Source: Treponema sp.
GTDB lineage: Bacteria > Spirochaetota > Spirochaetia > Treponematales > Breznakiellaceae
DNA length: 16,560 nt
Assembly: GCA_031278025.1 (NCBI GenBank)
Contig: JAITLF010000200.1
Location: 1 to 16,560, forward strand
Direction: 5' to 3'
How positions within the stretch are numbered: the first letter of the stretch is position 1; the number at the start of each line of letters is the position of its first letter. Made by a program: the position numbers and the translations under genes. A model generated the notes under the pieces. It was given only the letters and a program-made list of their open reading frames with translations, was not told the origin of the DNA and made no database searches. This document shows positions 1-5,754 of the stretch, piece by piece.

Positions 1-831
1 GCCTTCCAGTTCCCGCCAGCCCATAGGAAAGAGGTATTCGATATCGTAGGCATCCTTGGCATAGTGGGCCAGCTCATCGGGACCGTGCTGGTGCCAGCGC
101 AGACTGTCCATTCTGACGCCGAGTTTGTCATAGTAGGCCCAGCGCCGCTGCCGCCATTTACTGAACCACTCAACATCGGTACCCGGCTTGACAAAGAACT
201 GCATCTCCATCTGTTCAAATTCGCAGGAGCGGAAGATAAAATTTTTGGTAACGATCTCGTTGCGGAATGCTTTGCCAATCTGGGCAATACCGAAGGGGAT
301 CTTCATCCGGTTCGATTGAATGATATTCTTGTAGTTGACGTAGATACCCTGCGCCGTTTCGGGGCGCAGGTAGATGATATTTGAATCGTCTTCTATAATG
401 GGGCCTATATGGGTTTTAAACATCAGGTTGAACTTCCTGGTGTCGGTAAGTTCCCCGCCGCATTCAGGGCATTTCTTTGCCGCAAGGTTCTCAGGCGGGA
501 TCTGATCGGCACGGAAACGCGCCTTGCATTTCCTGCAATCCACTAAAGGATCGGTAAAGTTTTCCACATGCCCCGATGCTTCCCATGTACGTTTATGCAT
601 CAGGATAGCCGCATCAAGCCCCACAATATTATCCCGCAGTTGGGTCATCTCCTTCCACCAATTCCGGGCTATCCGGTTTTTTAACTCCACCCCCAAAGGG
701 CCGTAATCCCAGGCGCCGCTCTGGCCGCCATAAATTTCTGAGGATTGAAATATAAAACCACGCCGCTTGGCAAGAGACGTGATCTTTTCCATACTTACTT
801 TTCCCTGATACTCGTTTGAAACGTCGGACAT
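1..831 (-). CDS. glyS: Glycyl-tRNA synthetase, dimeric class II type (partial, N-terminal 277 codons)
   Basis: Charges tRNA-Gly with glycine in the cytoplasm, using ATP. Reading the minus strand from 831 gives an uninterrupted frame to the window edge, so the C-terminal part lies outside. Visible landmarks are a Cys4 zinc-ribbon pattern (C99-x2-C102 and C121-x2-C124), the class II segment [12 protein letters not shown] near residues 156-167, a motif-2-like FRNEI, and GWRELEG at the edge. These mark the single-chain alpha2 (archaeal/eukaryotic-like) enzyme rather than the alpha2-beta2 bacterial type. The start at 831 is preceded by AGAAGGAG at 6-nt spacing. An ATG at 835 is out of frame, and the next in-frame ATG (792) has a poorer ribosome site. 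The gene is divergent from azlC. Identification is firm; the gene could equally be named glyQS. Confidence 0.96.
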   Translation of the reverse strand, partial: MSDVSNEYQGKVSMEKITSLAKRRGFIFQSSEIYGGQSGAWDYGPLGVELKNRIARNWWKEMTQLRDNIVGLDAAILMHKRTWEASGHVENFTDPLVDCRKCKARFRADQIPPENLAAKKCPECGGELTDTRKFNLMFKTHIGPIIEDDSNIIYLRPETAQGIYVNYKNIIQSNRMKIPFGIAQIGKAFRNEIVTKNFIFRSCEFEQMEMQFFVKPGTDVEWFSKWRQRRWAYYDKLGVRMDSLRWHQHGPDELAHYAKDAYDIEYLFPMGWRELEG

Positions 832-850
832 TCATTACTCCTTCTCTCAC

Positions 851-879
851 AGTATAGCAAACTACCAGTGGAGTTTCGA
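851..879 (-). promoter_or_regulatory. Probable promoter of glyS
   Basis: On the minus strand a TATACT -10 box (851-856) lies 17 bp from a TCGAAA -35-like box (874-879, 4 of 6 matches to TTGACA). The predicted transcription start is near 844. This leaves a leader of about 13 nt that holds the AGAAGGAG ribosome site before the ATG at 831. The inference rests on spacing and consensus only. Confidence 0.5.
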
Positions 880-964
880 GAGGGTGAAGAATGAATATGG
901 AACGATTTATCATCTGTCTACTCATAAACAGGCGGGATACCTTTTCTGACAGGACAAACTACGC

Positions 965-970
965 TATACT
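965..970 (+). promoter_or_regulatory. -10 box of azlC, implying a leaderless transcript
   Basis: TATACT at 965-970 ends six bases before the azlC ATG at 977, so transcription would begin at or beside the start codon. The upstream bases contain no Shine-Dalgarno sequence. At 17-bp spacing the -35 position reads TTTTCT, a weak match. A CTGACA lies closer, at 13 bp. Confidence 0.5.
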
Positions 971-976
971 ACCTTT

Positions 977-1750
977 ATGCGGACTTTTTCTCACCAGGCT
1001 GTTTTTGTTTCGGCCTTTCGGTATTCCATTCCGGTATTGCTCGGTTACATGGCTATAGGCATAGGGTTTGGGTTGCTCTTGACGGACAGGGGCTATCCCT
1101 GGTGGTTAAGCCTGGTAATGGGCATTCTGATGTATGCGGGCGCCGGACAGTACATAGCCATCGGGCTTTTTGCCGCAGGGGCCGGTCTGGGGGAGGCCTG
1201 CCTTGTCCAGTTCGTTATCAACGCCCGGCACATGGCCTACGGCGTTTCCCTGTTCAGCCGCTTTCGGAATACCGGTATACTCCGGTACTACCTTATCTAT
1301 GCCTTAACTGATGAAACCTTCGCTCTGCTTTCCTCACTGCCGGACCCTGAGCATTCGGAGCAGGGAAAGTCCGCAAATATCCCTGCGGACGGCAAGGATC
1401 GCAGCCGTTTTATGTTCTATATTGCCCTCCTCGATCAAGGTTACTGGATTGCGGGTTCCGTCATCGGCGCTGCGGCGGGATCGCTTATCCCCTTTAATAT
1501 TGAAGGTATAGGCTTTGCCCTGACCGCCCTTTTTATCGTCCTTATGATAGAACAGATACTCCGCGTAAAAAAAACCATGTATTTCTTTGTATCCGCCACA
1601 CTTGCAATCTTGGCCGTTCTCTTTCTTCCCGAAAGGGTATCCTTGCTTGCGGCTATGATCGCGGCGATAATTCTAAGCGCGGCGATAGAAAAGGGGACAA
1701 ACCACGGTACGCACGCAAAAACTTTTGACGGAGGGCTTAATGTTGAATGA
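977..1750 (+). CDS. azlC: AzlC-family branched-chain amino acid exporter, large subunit
   Basis: Inner-membrane permease of 257 residues, the usual size for AzlC/BrnF. In known systems it exports branched-chain amino acids together with a small AzlD/BrnE partner. The N-terminal stretch with FRYSIPVLLGYMAIGIGFG and the later GILMYAGAGQYIA and NARHMAYG segments are characteristic of the family. Several hydrophobic spans follow, with a hydrophilic loop around residues 120-140. The start at 977 is the only one that keeps the whole conserved first helix. It has no ribosome site but sits directly after a -10 box. The azlD start overlaps the 3' end by 11 bp, pointing to a translationally coupled operon. 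The substrate in this organism is inferred from the family. Confidence 0.93.
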   Translation: MRTFSHQAVFVSAFRYSIPVLLGYMAIGIGFGLLLTDRGYPWWLSLVMGILMYAGAGQYIAIGLFAAGAGLGEACLVQFVINARHMAYGVSLFSRFRNTGILRYYLIYALTDETFALLSSLPDPEHSEQGKSANIPADGKDRSRFMFYIALLDQGYWIAGSVIGAAAGSLIPFNIEGIGFALTALFIVLMIEQILRVKKTMYFFVSATLAILAVLFLPERVSLLAAMIAAIILSAAIEKGTNHGTHAKTFDGGLNVE

Positions 1751-2141
1751 GACGGAGCTTTTAGGCAGCCTGCAAGCCGATACCGGCGCTGCCCTGGCTC
1801 TTAGCTTTGCAATGGGCGTCGTTATCCTTTTTTGCAGGGTCTTTCCATTTATACTTTTTCGAGAAAGGCCCAGGGGAGACGGCATAAACGGCAAGGAAGA
1901 GCGAAAATCCGCGCAATTTAGAGCGTTGCTCACTATTACCGAAAAGATCATGCCCCCTGCCGCCATGACGGTATTGGCCTTTAATGCGCTTACGCTTTCC
2001 ATTAAGTCAGATATAAGCCAAACCCTGCCGGCCATTGCGGCATCGATTTTTACCGCCCTTCTCCACCTTTGGAAACGAAATTCACTCCTCAGCATCGTTG
2101 GAGGAACTATCCTGTATATACTATTGATGACATTACGGTAA
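1740..2141 (+). CDS. azlD: AzlD-family branched-chain amino acid exporter, small subunit
   Basis: Membrane protein of 133 residues with about four hydrophobic spans, the standard size of AzlD/BrnE, the obligate partner of AzlC. The segment CRVFPFILFRERP followed later by EKIMPPAAMTVLAFNAL matches the family pattern of a Phe/Pro-rich first loop and a PPA motif. The ATG at 1740 is chosen because GGAGGG at 1730-1735 stands four to five bases before it. A TTG at 1725 extends the frame but would place that ribosome site inside the gene. It overlaps azlC by 11 bp. A strong inverted repeat follows the stop codon. Confidence 0.9.
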   Translation: MLNETELLGSLQADTGAALALSFAMGVVILFCRVFPFILFRERPRGDGINGKEERKSAQFRALLTITEKIMPPAAMTVLAFNALTLSIKSDISQTLPAIAASIFTALLHLWKRNSLLSIVGGTILYILLMTLR

Positions 2142-2154
2142 TTTTTCGGCCTTA

Positions 2155-2183
2155 CCTGAGAGTTTCCAAAGGAAACTCTCAGG
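2155..2183. terminator. 13-bp perfect hairpin between azlD and tRNA-Asp, likely bidirectional terminator
   Basis: CCTGAGAGTTTCC (2155-2167) and its exact complement (2171-2183) flank an AAA loop. The hairpin lies 14 bp after the azlD stop and 27 bp beyond the tRNA-Asp 3' end, between two convergent units. Neither side has an immediate T-run: the plus side reads ATACATAAGTTTT. Intrinsic termination is plausible but imperfect. Confidence 0.55.
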
Positions 2184-2209
2184 ATACATAAGTTTTGAAT
2201 AATTTATAA

Positions 2210-2284
2210 CGGGAGCGACGGGGCTTGAACCCGCGATCTCCGGCTTGACAGGCCAGCGCGATAAACCAGCTTCGCTACGCCCCC
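2210..2284 (-). tRNA. tRNA-Asp (anticodon GTC)
   Basis: The minus strand folds as a complete 75-nt cloverleaf. The acceptor GGGGGCG pairs with CGCTCCC with one G-U pair, and the D stem is GCGA/TCGC. The anticodon stem CTGGC/GCCGG encloses the loop CTGTCAA, placing anticodon GTC at 2247-2249. The T arm has the TTCAAGC loop. The discriminator base is G, as expected for Asp. CCA is not encoded, since the next bases are TTATAA, so it must be added after transcription. Confidence 0.97.
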
Positions 2285-2298
2285 AGAAGGTATAAAAA

Positions 2299-2326
2299 AT
2301 ATAATCATTAATAAAAAAAAAGTCAA
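2299..2326 (-). promoter_or_regulatory. Promoter of tRNA-Asp
   Basis: On the minus strand TTGACT (2321-2326) and TATATT (2299-2304) are separated by 16 bp of almost pure A/T. The -10 box ends 14 nt before the first tRNA base, predicting an 8-nt leader. This is a good match to the sigma-70 consensus. Confidence 0.65.
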
Positions 2327-2352
2327 TGGTTTCAGGGTATTTTTTTGACAGC

Positions 2353-2395
2353 TTAACAAATGATAGAAAATCATTATATGCTAAAATCATGGAGG
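2353..2395 (+). promoter_or_regulatory. Possible aldolase promoter plus ribosome binding site
   Basis: TTAACA (2353-2358) and TATATG (2375-2380) are 16 bp apart, predicting a start near 2387. A TTGACA at 2345-2350 has no -10 box at suitable spacing. The ribosome site GGAGG (2391-2395) is strong and fixes the ATG at 2400. The promoter call is weak; the ribosome site is firm. Confidence 0.35.
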
Positions 2396-2399
2396 AATT

Positions 2400-3239
2400 A
2401 TGGCCCTTTATTTAATGAAGGAAATTCTTGCGGATGCCCGGAAGCGGGGCTACGGGATCGGTTATTATAATGGGGTGAACCTGGAAATGATACGCGCCTA
2501 TATACGGGCTGCGGAGGACTGCAAGTCTCCCATCATCATCGGGATTGCAGAAGGTTTGATGAAGTATGCGGATTTCGACTGGATAGCTCCCCTTTACCTG
2601 GATGCGGCGCGGAGGGCAAAGGTTCCGGTGGCCGTGCATCTGGATCATACCTACAACTTTGAAGTGCTGATGCGCGCCCTGCGAGCCGGTTTCGGTTCGG
2701 TGATGTACGATGGTTCGGGATTAAGCTACGAAGAAAACGTCAAGAATAGTGCGGAGATAGCGAAAATAGCGCATCCAATGGGTGTCGGCCTTGAATGTGA
2801 GTTGGGCAAGGTAGGCGGTTTTTACAATGATGAAGGAATACGCGGCAAAAATATCTTAACCGATCCCGCCTTAGCCGCAGATTTTATAGAAAAGACCGAT
2901 GCTGATTTCCTGGCGGTTTCTATCGGTAATACCCACGGCGTATATACGGCGCCGCCTGCCATTGATCTGCCGCGCCTTGGTGAAATACGTATGAATGTAA
3001 AGATTCCGCTTGTGCTTCACGGCGGCAGCGGCCTTTCCGACGAAGATTTCCGCAACTGTATACGCGGCGGTATCGTGAAAGTGAACATCTATACCGACGT
3101 AATTACCGCTGCAATCAATATGGTGCGGACGGAAAATTCCCGCCTGAACTATACGGACCTGAATATGCAGGCAGAACAGGCAATGTACGAGGAAACGGTC
3201 AAGAAGATACGGATATTTGGCAGCAACGATAAGGCATAG
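2400..3239 (+). CDS. Class II ketose-bisphosphate aldolase (fructose- or tagatose-bisphosphate aldolase)
   Basis: Zinc-dependent cytoplasmic aldolase of 279 residues, reversibly cleaving a ketose 1,6-bisphosphate to dihydroxyacetone phosphate and an aldehyde. Visible family signatures are HLDH (H80-H83), in which D82 would be the catalytic acid/base and H83 a zinc ligand. Others are SVMYDGS (100-106), ECELG with E134, GNTHG with H179, and the phosphate-binding LHGGSG with H207. The sequence VNIYTD follows where the family usually has a KVN-x-x-T/D strand. Length and the short loops fit the GatY/KbaY/FbaA group. Fructose- and tagatose-bisphosphate aldolases cannot be separated by eye, so no symbol is given. 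It is monocistronic, preceded by GGAGG and followed by transposon debris with no clear terminator. Confidence 0.9.
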   Translation: MALYLMKEILADARKRGYGIGYYNGVNLEMIRAYIRAAEDCKSPIIIGIAEGLMKYADFDWIAPLYLDAARRAKVPVAVHLDHTYNFEVLMRALRAGFGSVMYDGSGLSYEENVKNSAEIAKIAHPMGVGLECELGKVGGFYNDEGIRGKNILTDPALAADFIEKTDADFLAVSIGNTHGVYTAPPAIDLPRLGEIRMNVKIPLVLHGGSGLSDEDFRNCIRGGIVKVNIYTDVITAAINMVRTENSRLNYTDLNMQAEQAMYEETVKKIRIFGSNDKA

Positions 3240-3289
3240 CAATGAGGAGTTTGTGGGGTTTTGCCCTAAATCGGATATTTTTGTAATTT

Positions 3290-3364
3290 GAGCCTATTCC
3301 AAAACTAATTGACTGTGCGCTAAACGCGCACGGTTTTGGACAGGCTCTTGCAGTTTTTCAGGCT
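3290..3364 (+). repeat. Palindromic repeat, left copy
   Basis: The copy is itself an imperfect palindrome: the GAGCCT...CCAAAA arm (3290-3304) pairs with TTTTGGACAGGCTC (3334-3347). Inside it, GTGCGC and GCGCAC form a 6-bp hairpin with loop TAAAC. The tail TTGCAGTTTTTCAG follows. The 4339-4428 copy has the same outer parts but a different central loop. Confidence 0.75.
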
Positions 3365-3425
3365 AACGCCATGCAAAATTGCGTTTTTTAGCCCTAACTC
3401 CGCCCAAAAATAGGCTGTTTATCAC

Positions 3426-3452
3426 GTAATTCATTATATTGTAACGAATTAC
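3426..3452. repeat. 27-bp palindromic motif, copy 1
   Basis: Arms GTAATTC and GAATTAC (perfect 7-bp inverted repeat) enclose a 13-nt core ATTATATTGTAAC. It has the same 7-13-7 layout as the copies at 3506 and 5270. Confidence 0.6.
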
Positions 3453-3505
3453 ATCCACTCATAGGCAAGTTAATTAGGTTGTCTATTCTGAGCCATATAA
3501 TCATC

Positions 3506-3532
3506 GTAATTTTTTATACTACAAAGAATTAG
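3506..3532. repeat. 27-bp palindromic motif, copy 2
   Basis: Arms GTAATTT and GAATTAG (imperfect) enclose the core TTTATACTACAAA. It shares a perfect 20-bp stretch (3514-3533) with the copy beside tRNA-Leu at 5278-5297, and lies exactly 80 bp after copy 1. Confidence 0.6.
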
Positions 3533-3568
3533 AGAATATAGGCTACCTAACATGAGCGGAGTTAGGGT

Positions 3569-4274
3569 TTGATCCATGACGGCTGGACCCCGGAAGGCAT
3601 CGCCGGCAGGCTTCCGCTTGATTTCCCCGGACTTACAACAAACTATGAATCTATCTACTTGTGGATTTACTCAGAACGCCGGGATCTTATACCATACCTG
3701 GTCAGAGGCCATAAAAAGCGGCATAAACGGCCTTCCGGCAAAAAGTCCAGGGTTTCCAAAATACATAACCGAGCGCCCCGCCACAGTTGAACTGAGGGCG
3801 CAAGCCGGTCATTGGGAAGTTGACACCGTCCTTTCCCGCCAAAGCAAGGCGTGTGCGGCAGTCCTGGTTGAGCGGAAAAGCCGGTTTTTCATGGTTATCG
3901 GCATGAAAGATAAAACGGCATCGGCCATGCACGAGGCGGTGACGCAAGCGCTTTTGGACCTTCCGGCAGGATTGCGAAGAACTGTGACCTATGACAACGG
4001 ATTGGAAAACGCGCTCCATGAACGCACGAACACGGATTTTGGCGTAACATCATATTTCTGTAAACCCTGCCACAGTTGGGAAAAAGGGAGCATAGAAAAC
4101 CGGAACGGGATATTGCGAAGATATTTCCCCAAAAACCACAATTGGCGCTTGACAACACAGAAAGAAATAGACATTGTTGTAAACAAGATTAATGCAACGC
4201 CGATGAAGTGTTTAGGTTTTAAAACCCCCGCTGAGGTTTTTGCTAAATGCGCTGGTGTTGCACTTGCTGGTTGA
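3569..4274 (+). pseudogene. IS30-family transposase remnant (5' truncated, frameshifted)
   Basis: DDE transposase fragment. One frame, from 3569 to about 3770, encodes DGWTPEGIAGRL, the segment that follows the helix-turn-helix region in IS30 enzymes. Homology then continues in the next frame with ERPATVELRAQAGHWEVDTV (first Asp), VTYDNGLEN (second Asp) and SIENRNGILRRYFPK (catalytic Glu), and finishes at 4274. One extra base around 3765-3785 explains the shift, because removing one C from the CCG there restores a continuous IHNERPATVE. The DNA-binding N-terminus is absent and the 176-bp element abuts the break. The Gly usual in GHWEGD is Val here. The 3' end includes a GTTGCACTTG stretch like the right terminus of IS30 elements. 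It is almost certainly inactive. Confidence 0.85.
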
Positions 4275-4338
4275 ATCCGGGCTTGTCAACAACTTTGAAA
4301 TTCGCGGTTTTGTCGAACCTCCGGTTCGCCGCCCTGAA

Positions 4339-4428
4339 AGGCTGAAAAACTGCAAAAGCCTGTCCCATCGAACCAGAAGTTCGCACTATACGCGTCAGCG
4401 TACAGTCAATTAGTTTTGGGACAGGCTC
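4339..4428 (-). repeat. Palindromic repeat, right copy (inverted relative to 3290-3364)
   Basis: The outer 27 bp (4402-4428) and inner 24 bp (4339-4362) match the left copy in inverse orientation. The centre differs: a CGAAC/GTTCG hairpin near 4369-4383 and a TACGC/GCGTA hairpin near 4389-4402 replace the GTGCGC hairpin of the left copy. Confidence 0.75.
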
Positions 4429-4450
4429 CCTATGCAATTTATTGCATAGG
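4429..4450. other. 9-bp perfect hairpin upstream of the EutT-like gene
   Basis: CCTATGCAA and TTGCATAGG enclose a TTTA loop, starting at the first base after the outer repeat. No T-run follows, so a terminator is not supported. It may be an insertion scar or a leader structure. Confidence 0.4.
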
Positions 4451-4514
4451 TATATGTGCATGGATATGCAAAAAATCCACAAATACAACAGGCTGTTGGG
4501 AGGAGTATCTTAAC

Positions 4515-5087
4515 GTGTATTGCGGACTTAACGGGGAAAAAACGGACGCAAAGCCTGAGACGCTGACTCATCTTTACGGCAGCCAACTGGCCCTGAAAGA
4601 CAACCCCATTATTGTGTTCCGGGGTAAACTGGACGGACTTACCGCCATGATTCTGGAAGCCCAGCTTTTAGGGGAAGAAAAGAAAAACCGCGCCTTTATA
4701 AGGGATCTCCAGGAAATCCTGGAATTTACGCGGAGTCTGCTTTCATCTGAATACAAGGGAACCCCGGTGGGGGAATTCCGCGTTCTGGGGTTTTCTTCCG
4801 GGGAGCTGCGGGAATGGTCCCATCATCCTGAAAAACACTTTGGCCATAGGCATTTGCTCATGGACTATACTATGGGCGCCCTGAGCCTCAGACTGAATCT
4901 TCTGCGTACCGCCGCCAGGGAAACAGAAGTGGCGGCGGTTTCGGCCTTCAAAGACGAAACCGATCCCGCGAAATCCCGCCGGCCTGATATAGCGGAGGCC
5001 CTCAACCGCCTTTCCAGCCTCTTTTATGTTTTAATGTTCAAATACCTGCCCGAAGACTATACTCCCGCCGGCAACGCCGGGATTTGA
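4515..5087 (+). CDS. EutT-like ATP:cob(I)alamin adenosyltransferase, N-terminally short
   Basis: Predicted to transfer the adenosyl group of ATP to cob(I)alamin, making coenzyme B12. The 190-residue product keeps the conserved core of EutT: KPETLTHL (13-20), FRGKLD (35-40), LNLLRT with RETE (127-138) and RPDIAEALNRLSS (156-168). EutT of enteric bacteria is about 270 residues. Its extra N-terminal part carries a His-x11-CC-x2-C metal site directly before the KPxTLTHL block. Here only one Cys (C3) remains, followed by an Asn where the last Cys would align. GTG 4515 is chosen because GGGAGGAG (4498-4505) precedes it at nine bases; an upstream TTG at 4416 lies inside a repeat. Either the mobile-element debris replaced the original 5' end or this lineage has a short form. 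No eut or pdu genes are near. Confidence 0.7.
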   Translation: MYCGLNGEKTDAKPETLTHLYGSQLALKDNPIIVFRGKLDGLTAMILEAQLLGEEKKNRAFIRDLQEILEFTRSLLSSEYKGTPVGEFRVLGFSSGELREWSHHPEKHFGHRHLLMDYTMGALSLRLNLLRTAARETEVAAVSAFKDETDPAKSRRPDIAEALNRLSSLFYVLMFKYLPEDYTPAGNAGI

Positions 5088-5185
5088 GTCCCCCGCAACC
5101 CTTCGGCGCCGGAATGGATGGTGACAATAAATTTTTTGGTATCACGGCGGCGGTAAACGTGGTAAGGACCGGCAGTCCTGGGCAA

Positions 5186-5236
5186 GGGTGTACCCTCAGT
5201 AAAAAAATAACCGCACGATAAATGCACGGTACACCC
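5186..5236. other. Spaced 9-bp inverted repeat in the eutT-tRNA intergenic region
   Basis: GGGTGTACC (5186-5194) and GGTACACCC (5228-5236) are perfect complements 33 bp apart around an A-rich centre. They lie in the 216-bp gap between the EutT-like gene and tRNA-Leu, where no convincing gene is seen. Function unknown. Confidence 0.4.
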
Positions 5237-5269
5237 AAACTCGAAAAAACCAATCTTTAACAAGAAAAC

Positions 5270-5296
5270 CTAATTCCTTATACTACAAAGAATTAG
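5270..5296. repeat. 27-bp palindromic motif, copy 3, just 3' of tRNA-Leu
   Basis: Perfect arms CTAATTC and GAATTAG enclose the core CTTATACTACAAA. It lies 8-34 nt past the tRNA-Leu 3' end. On the minus strand the hairpin is followed by GTTTTCTTGTT, so it could act as the tRNA terminator, though the stem is short and AT-rich. The conserved core shared with the 3506 copy suggests more than a hairpin. Confidence 0.55.
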
Positions 5297-5303
5297 ACAT
5301 CTT

Positions 5304-5385
5304 TGCGGCCAAGAAGACTTGAACTTCCATGCCTCTCGGCACCAGCACCTCAAGCTGGCGTGTCTACCAGTTCCACCATGGCCGC
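5304..5385 (-). tRNA. tRNA-Leu (anticodon GAG)
   Basis: The 82-nt minus-strand sequence folds with acceptor GCGGCCA/TGGCCGC. The anticodon stem CCAGC/GCTGG encloses the loop TTGAGGT, giving anticodon GAG at 5349-5351. The long class II variable arm and TTCAAGT T loop are typical of tRNA-Leu. The discriminator is A, as Leu requires. CCA is not encoded; AAG follows. Confidence 0.97.
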
Positions 5386-5400
5386 AAACCCTATGGTTTG

Positions 5401-5406
5401 ATTATA
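5401..5406 (-). promoter_or_regulatory. -10 box of tRNA-Leu
   Basis: A perfect TATAAT on the minus strand ends 15 nt before the tRNA, almost the same offset as for tRNA-Asp. The nearest TTGACA (5428-5433) is 21 bp away, too far for a standard spacer. The -35 element is therefore unclear. The short leader contains a CAAACC/GGTTTG hairpin. Confidence 0.55.
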
Positions 5407-5499
5407 GTAGCGTATACCCTCAGCTTATGTCAATCAGTAATTTTACCTGTACCGGCGCACCCGCATGGAAAAGCGGCTCCCCCCGCGCTGAAGCTCCCC

Positions 5500-5605
5500 G
5501 CGCAAGGGATAGAAGCGGTATAAGTTTTTGCCGGCAAAGCCCGGCAAAAACTTATTTAAGCGGATAGCCCGGTCCGGCCCGGAGGGACGGATGCGCCCAA
5601 ATCTT
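5500..5605 (+). repeat. Two-hairpin repeat, copy A
   Basis: In order: conserved GCGCAAGGGATAGAAGCGG; hairpin 1 of 15 perfect base pairs (5520-5534 with 5541-5555, loop CAAAGC); conserved AGCGGATAGCCCGG; hairpin 2 (5573-5580 with 5584-5591, one G-A mismatch, loop GGA); conserved GGATGCGCCCAAAT. It lies in the 369-bp gap between tRNA-Leu and the ankyrin gene. The rest of that gap (5606-5754) shows no clear promoter and no other gene. Confidence 0.85.
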
Positions 5606-5754
5606 CGCGAATTCAATGAAAACATACCGCTAAACGTAAAATTGTTGTATGCCTGCCGGCTTTCCCCGGGTTTTTCCGGCGATTCGGCGGCCTTTGTCCG
5701 TTTTTTCTCTATCGAACGGTTTTTTTTGCCGATAATCCGGGTATGAGGCATAGT

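Larger units (their letters stand above)
3392..3567. mobile_element. MITE-like 176-bp element with 14-bp terminal inverted repeats
   Basis: CCCTAACTCCGCCC (3392-3405) is mirrored by GAGCGGAGTTAGGG (3554-3567), with 13 of 14 positions matching. The interior is AT-rich and non-coding, unlike its surroundings, and carries two copies of a 27-bp palindromic motif. Transposase homology begins two bases past the right terminus, so the element or an associated deletion truncated the transposase gene. It is probably mobilised in trans, if at all. No clear target duplication is seen. Confidence 0.6.
3290..4428. mobile_element. Composite mobile-element remnant bounded by inverted palindromic repeats
   Basis: The two outermost 27-bp segments (3290-3316 and 4402-4428) are inverted copies with 25 of 27 matches. 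Each starts GAGCCT and ends ATTGACTGT. An inner 24-bp pair (3341-3364 and 4339-4362) matches at 22 positions. Between them lie the 176-bp MITE-like element and the IS30-type transposase remnant, so at least two different elements are nested. No target-site duplication is evident. Whether the outer repeats ever mobilised the interval as a unit is unknown. Confidence 0.6.

Noticed and set aside
2133..2390. 85-codon minus-strand frame
   Set aside because: It covers tRNA-Asp and its promoter; the product is only a translation of the tRNA.
4416..4514. TTG-initiated N-terminal extension of the EutT-like protein
   Set aside because: The start lies inside the palindromic repeat and the extension reads through a hairpin. 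It has no similarity to the EutT N-terminus and no ribosome site.
5401..5433. TTGACA at 5428-5433 as the -35 box of tRNA-Leu
   Set aside because: The 21-bp spacing to the perfect TATAAT is too long for a sigma-70 promoter.
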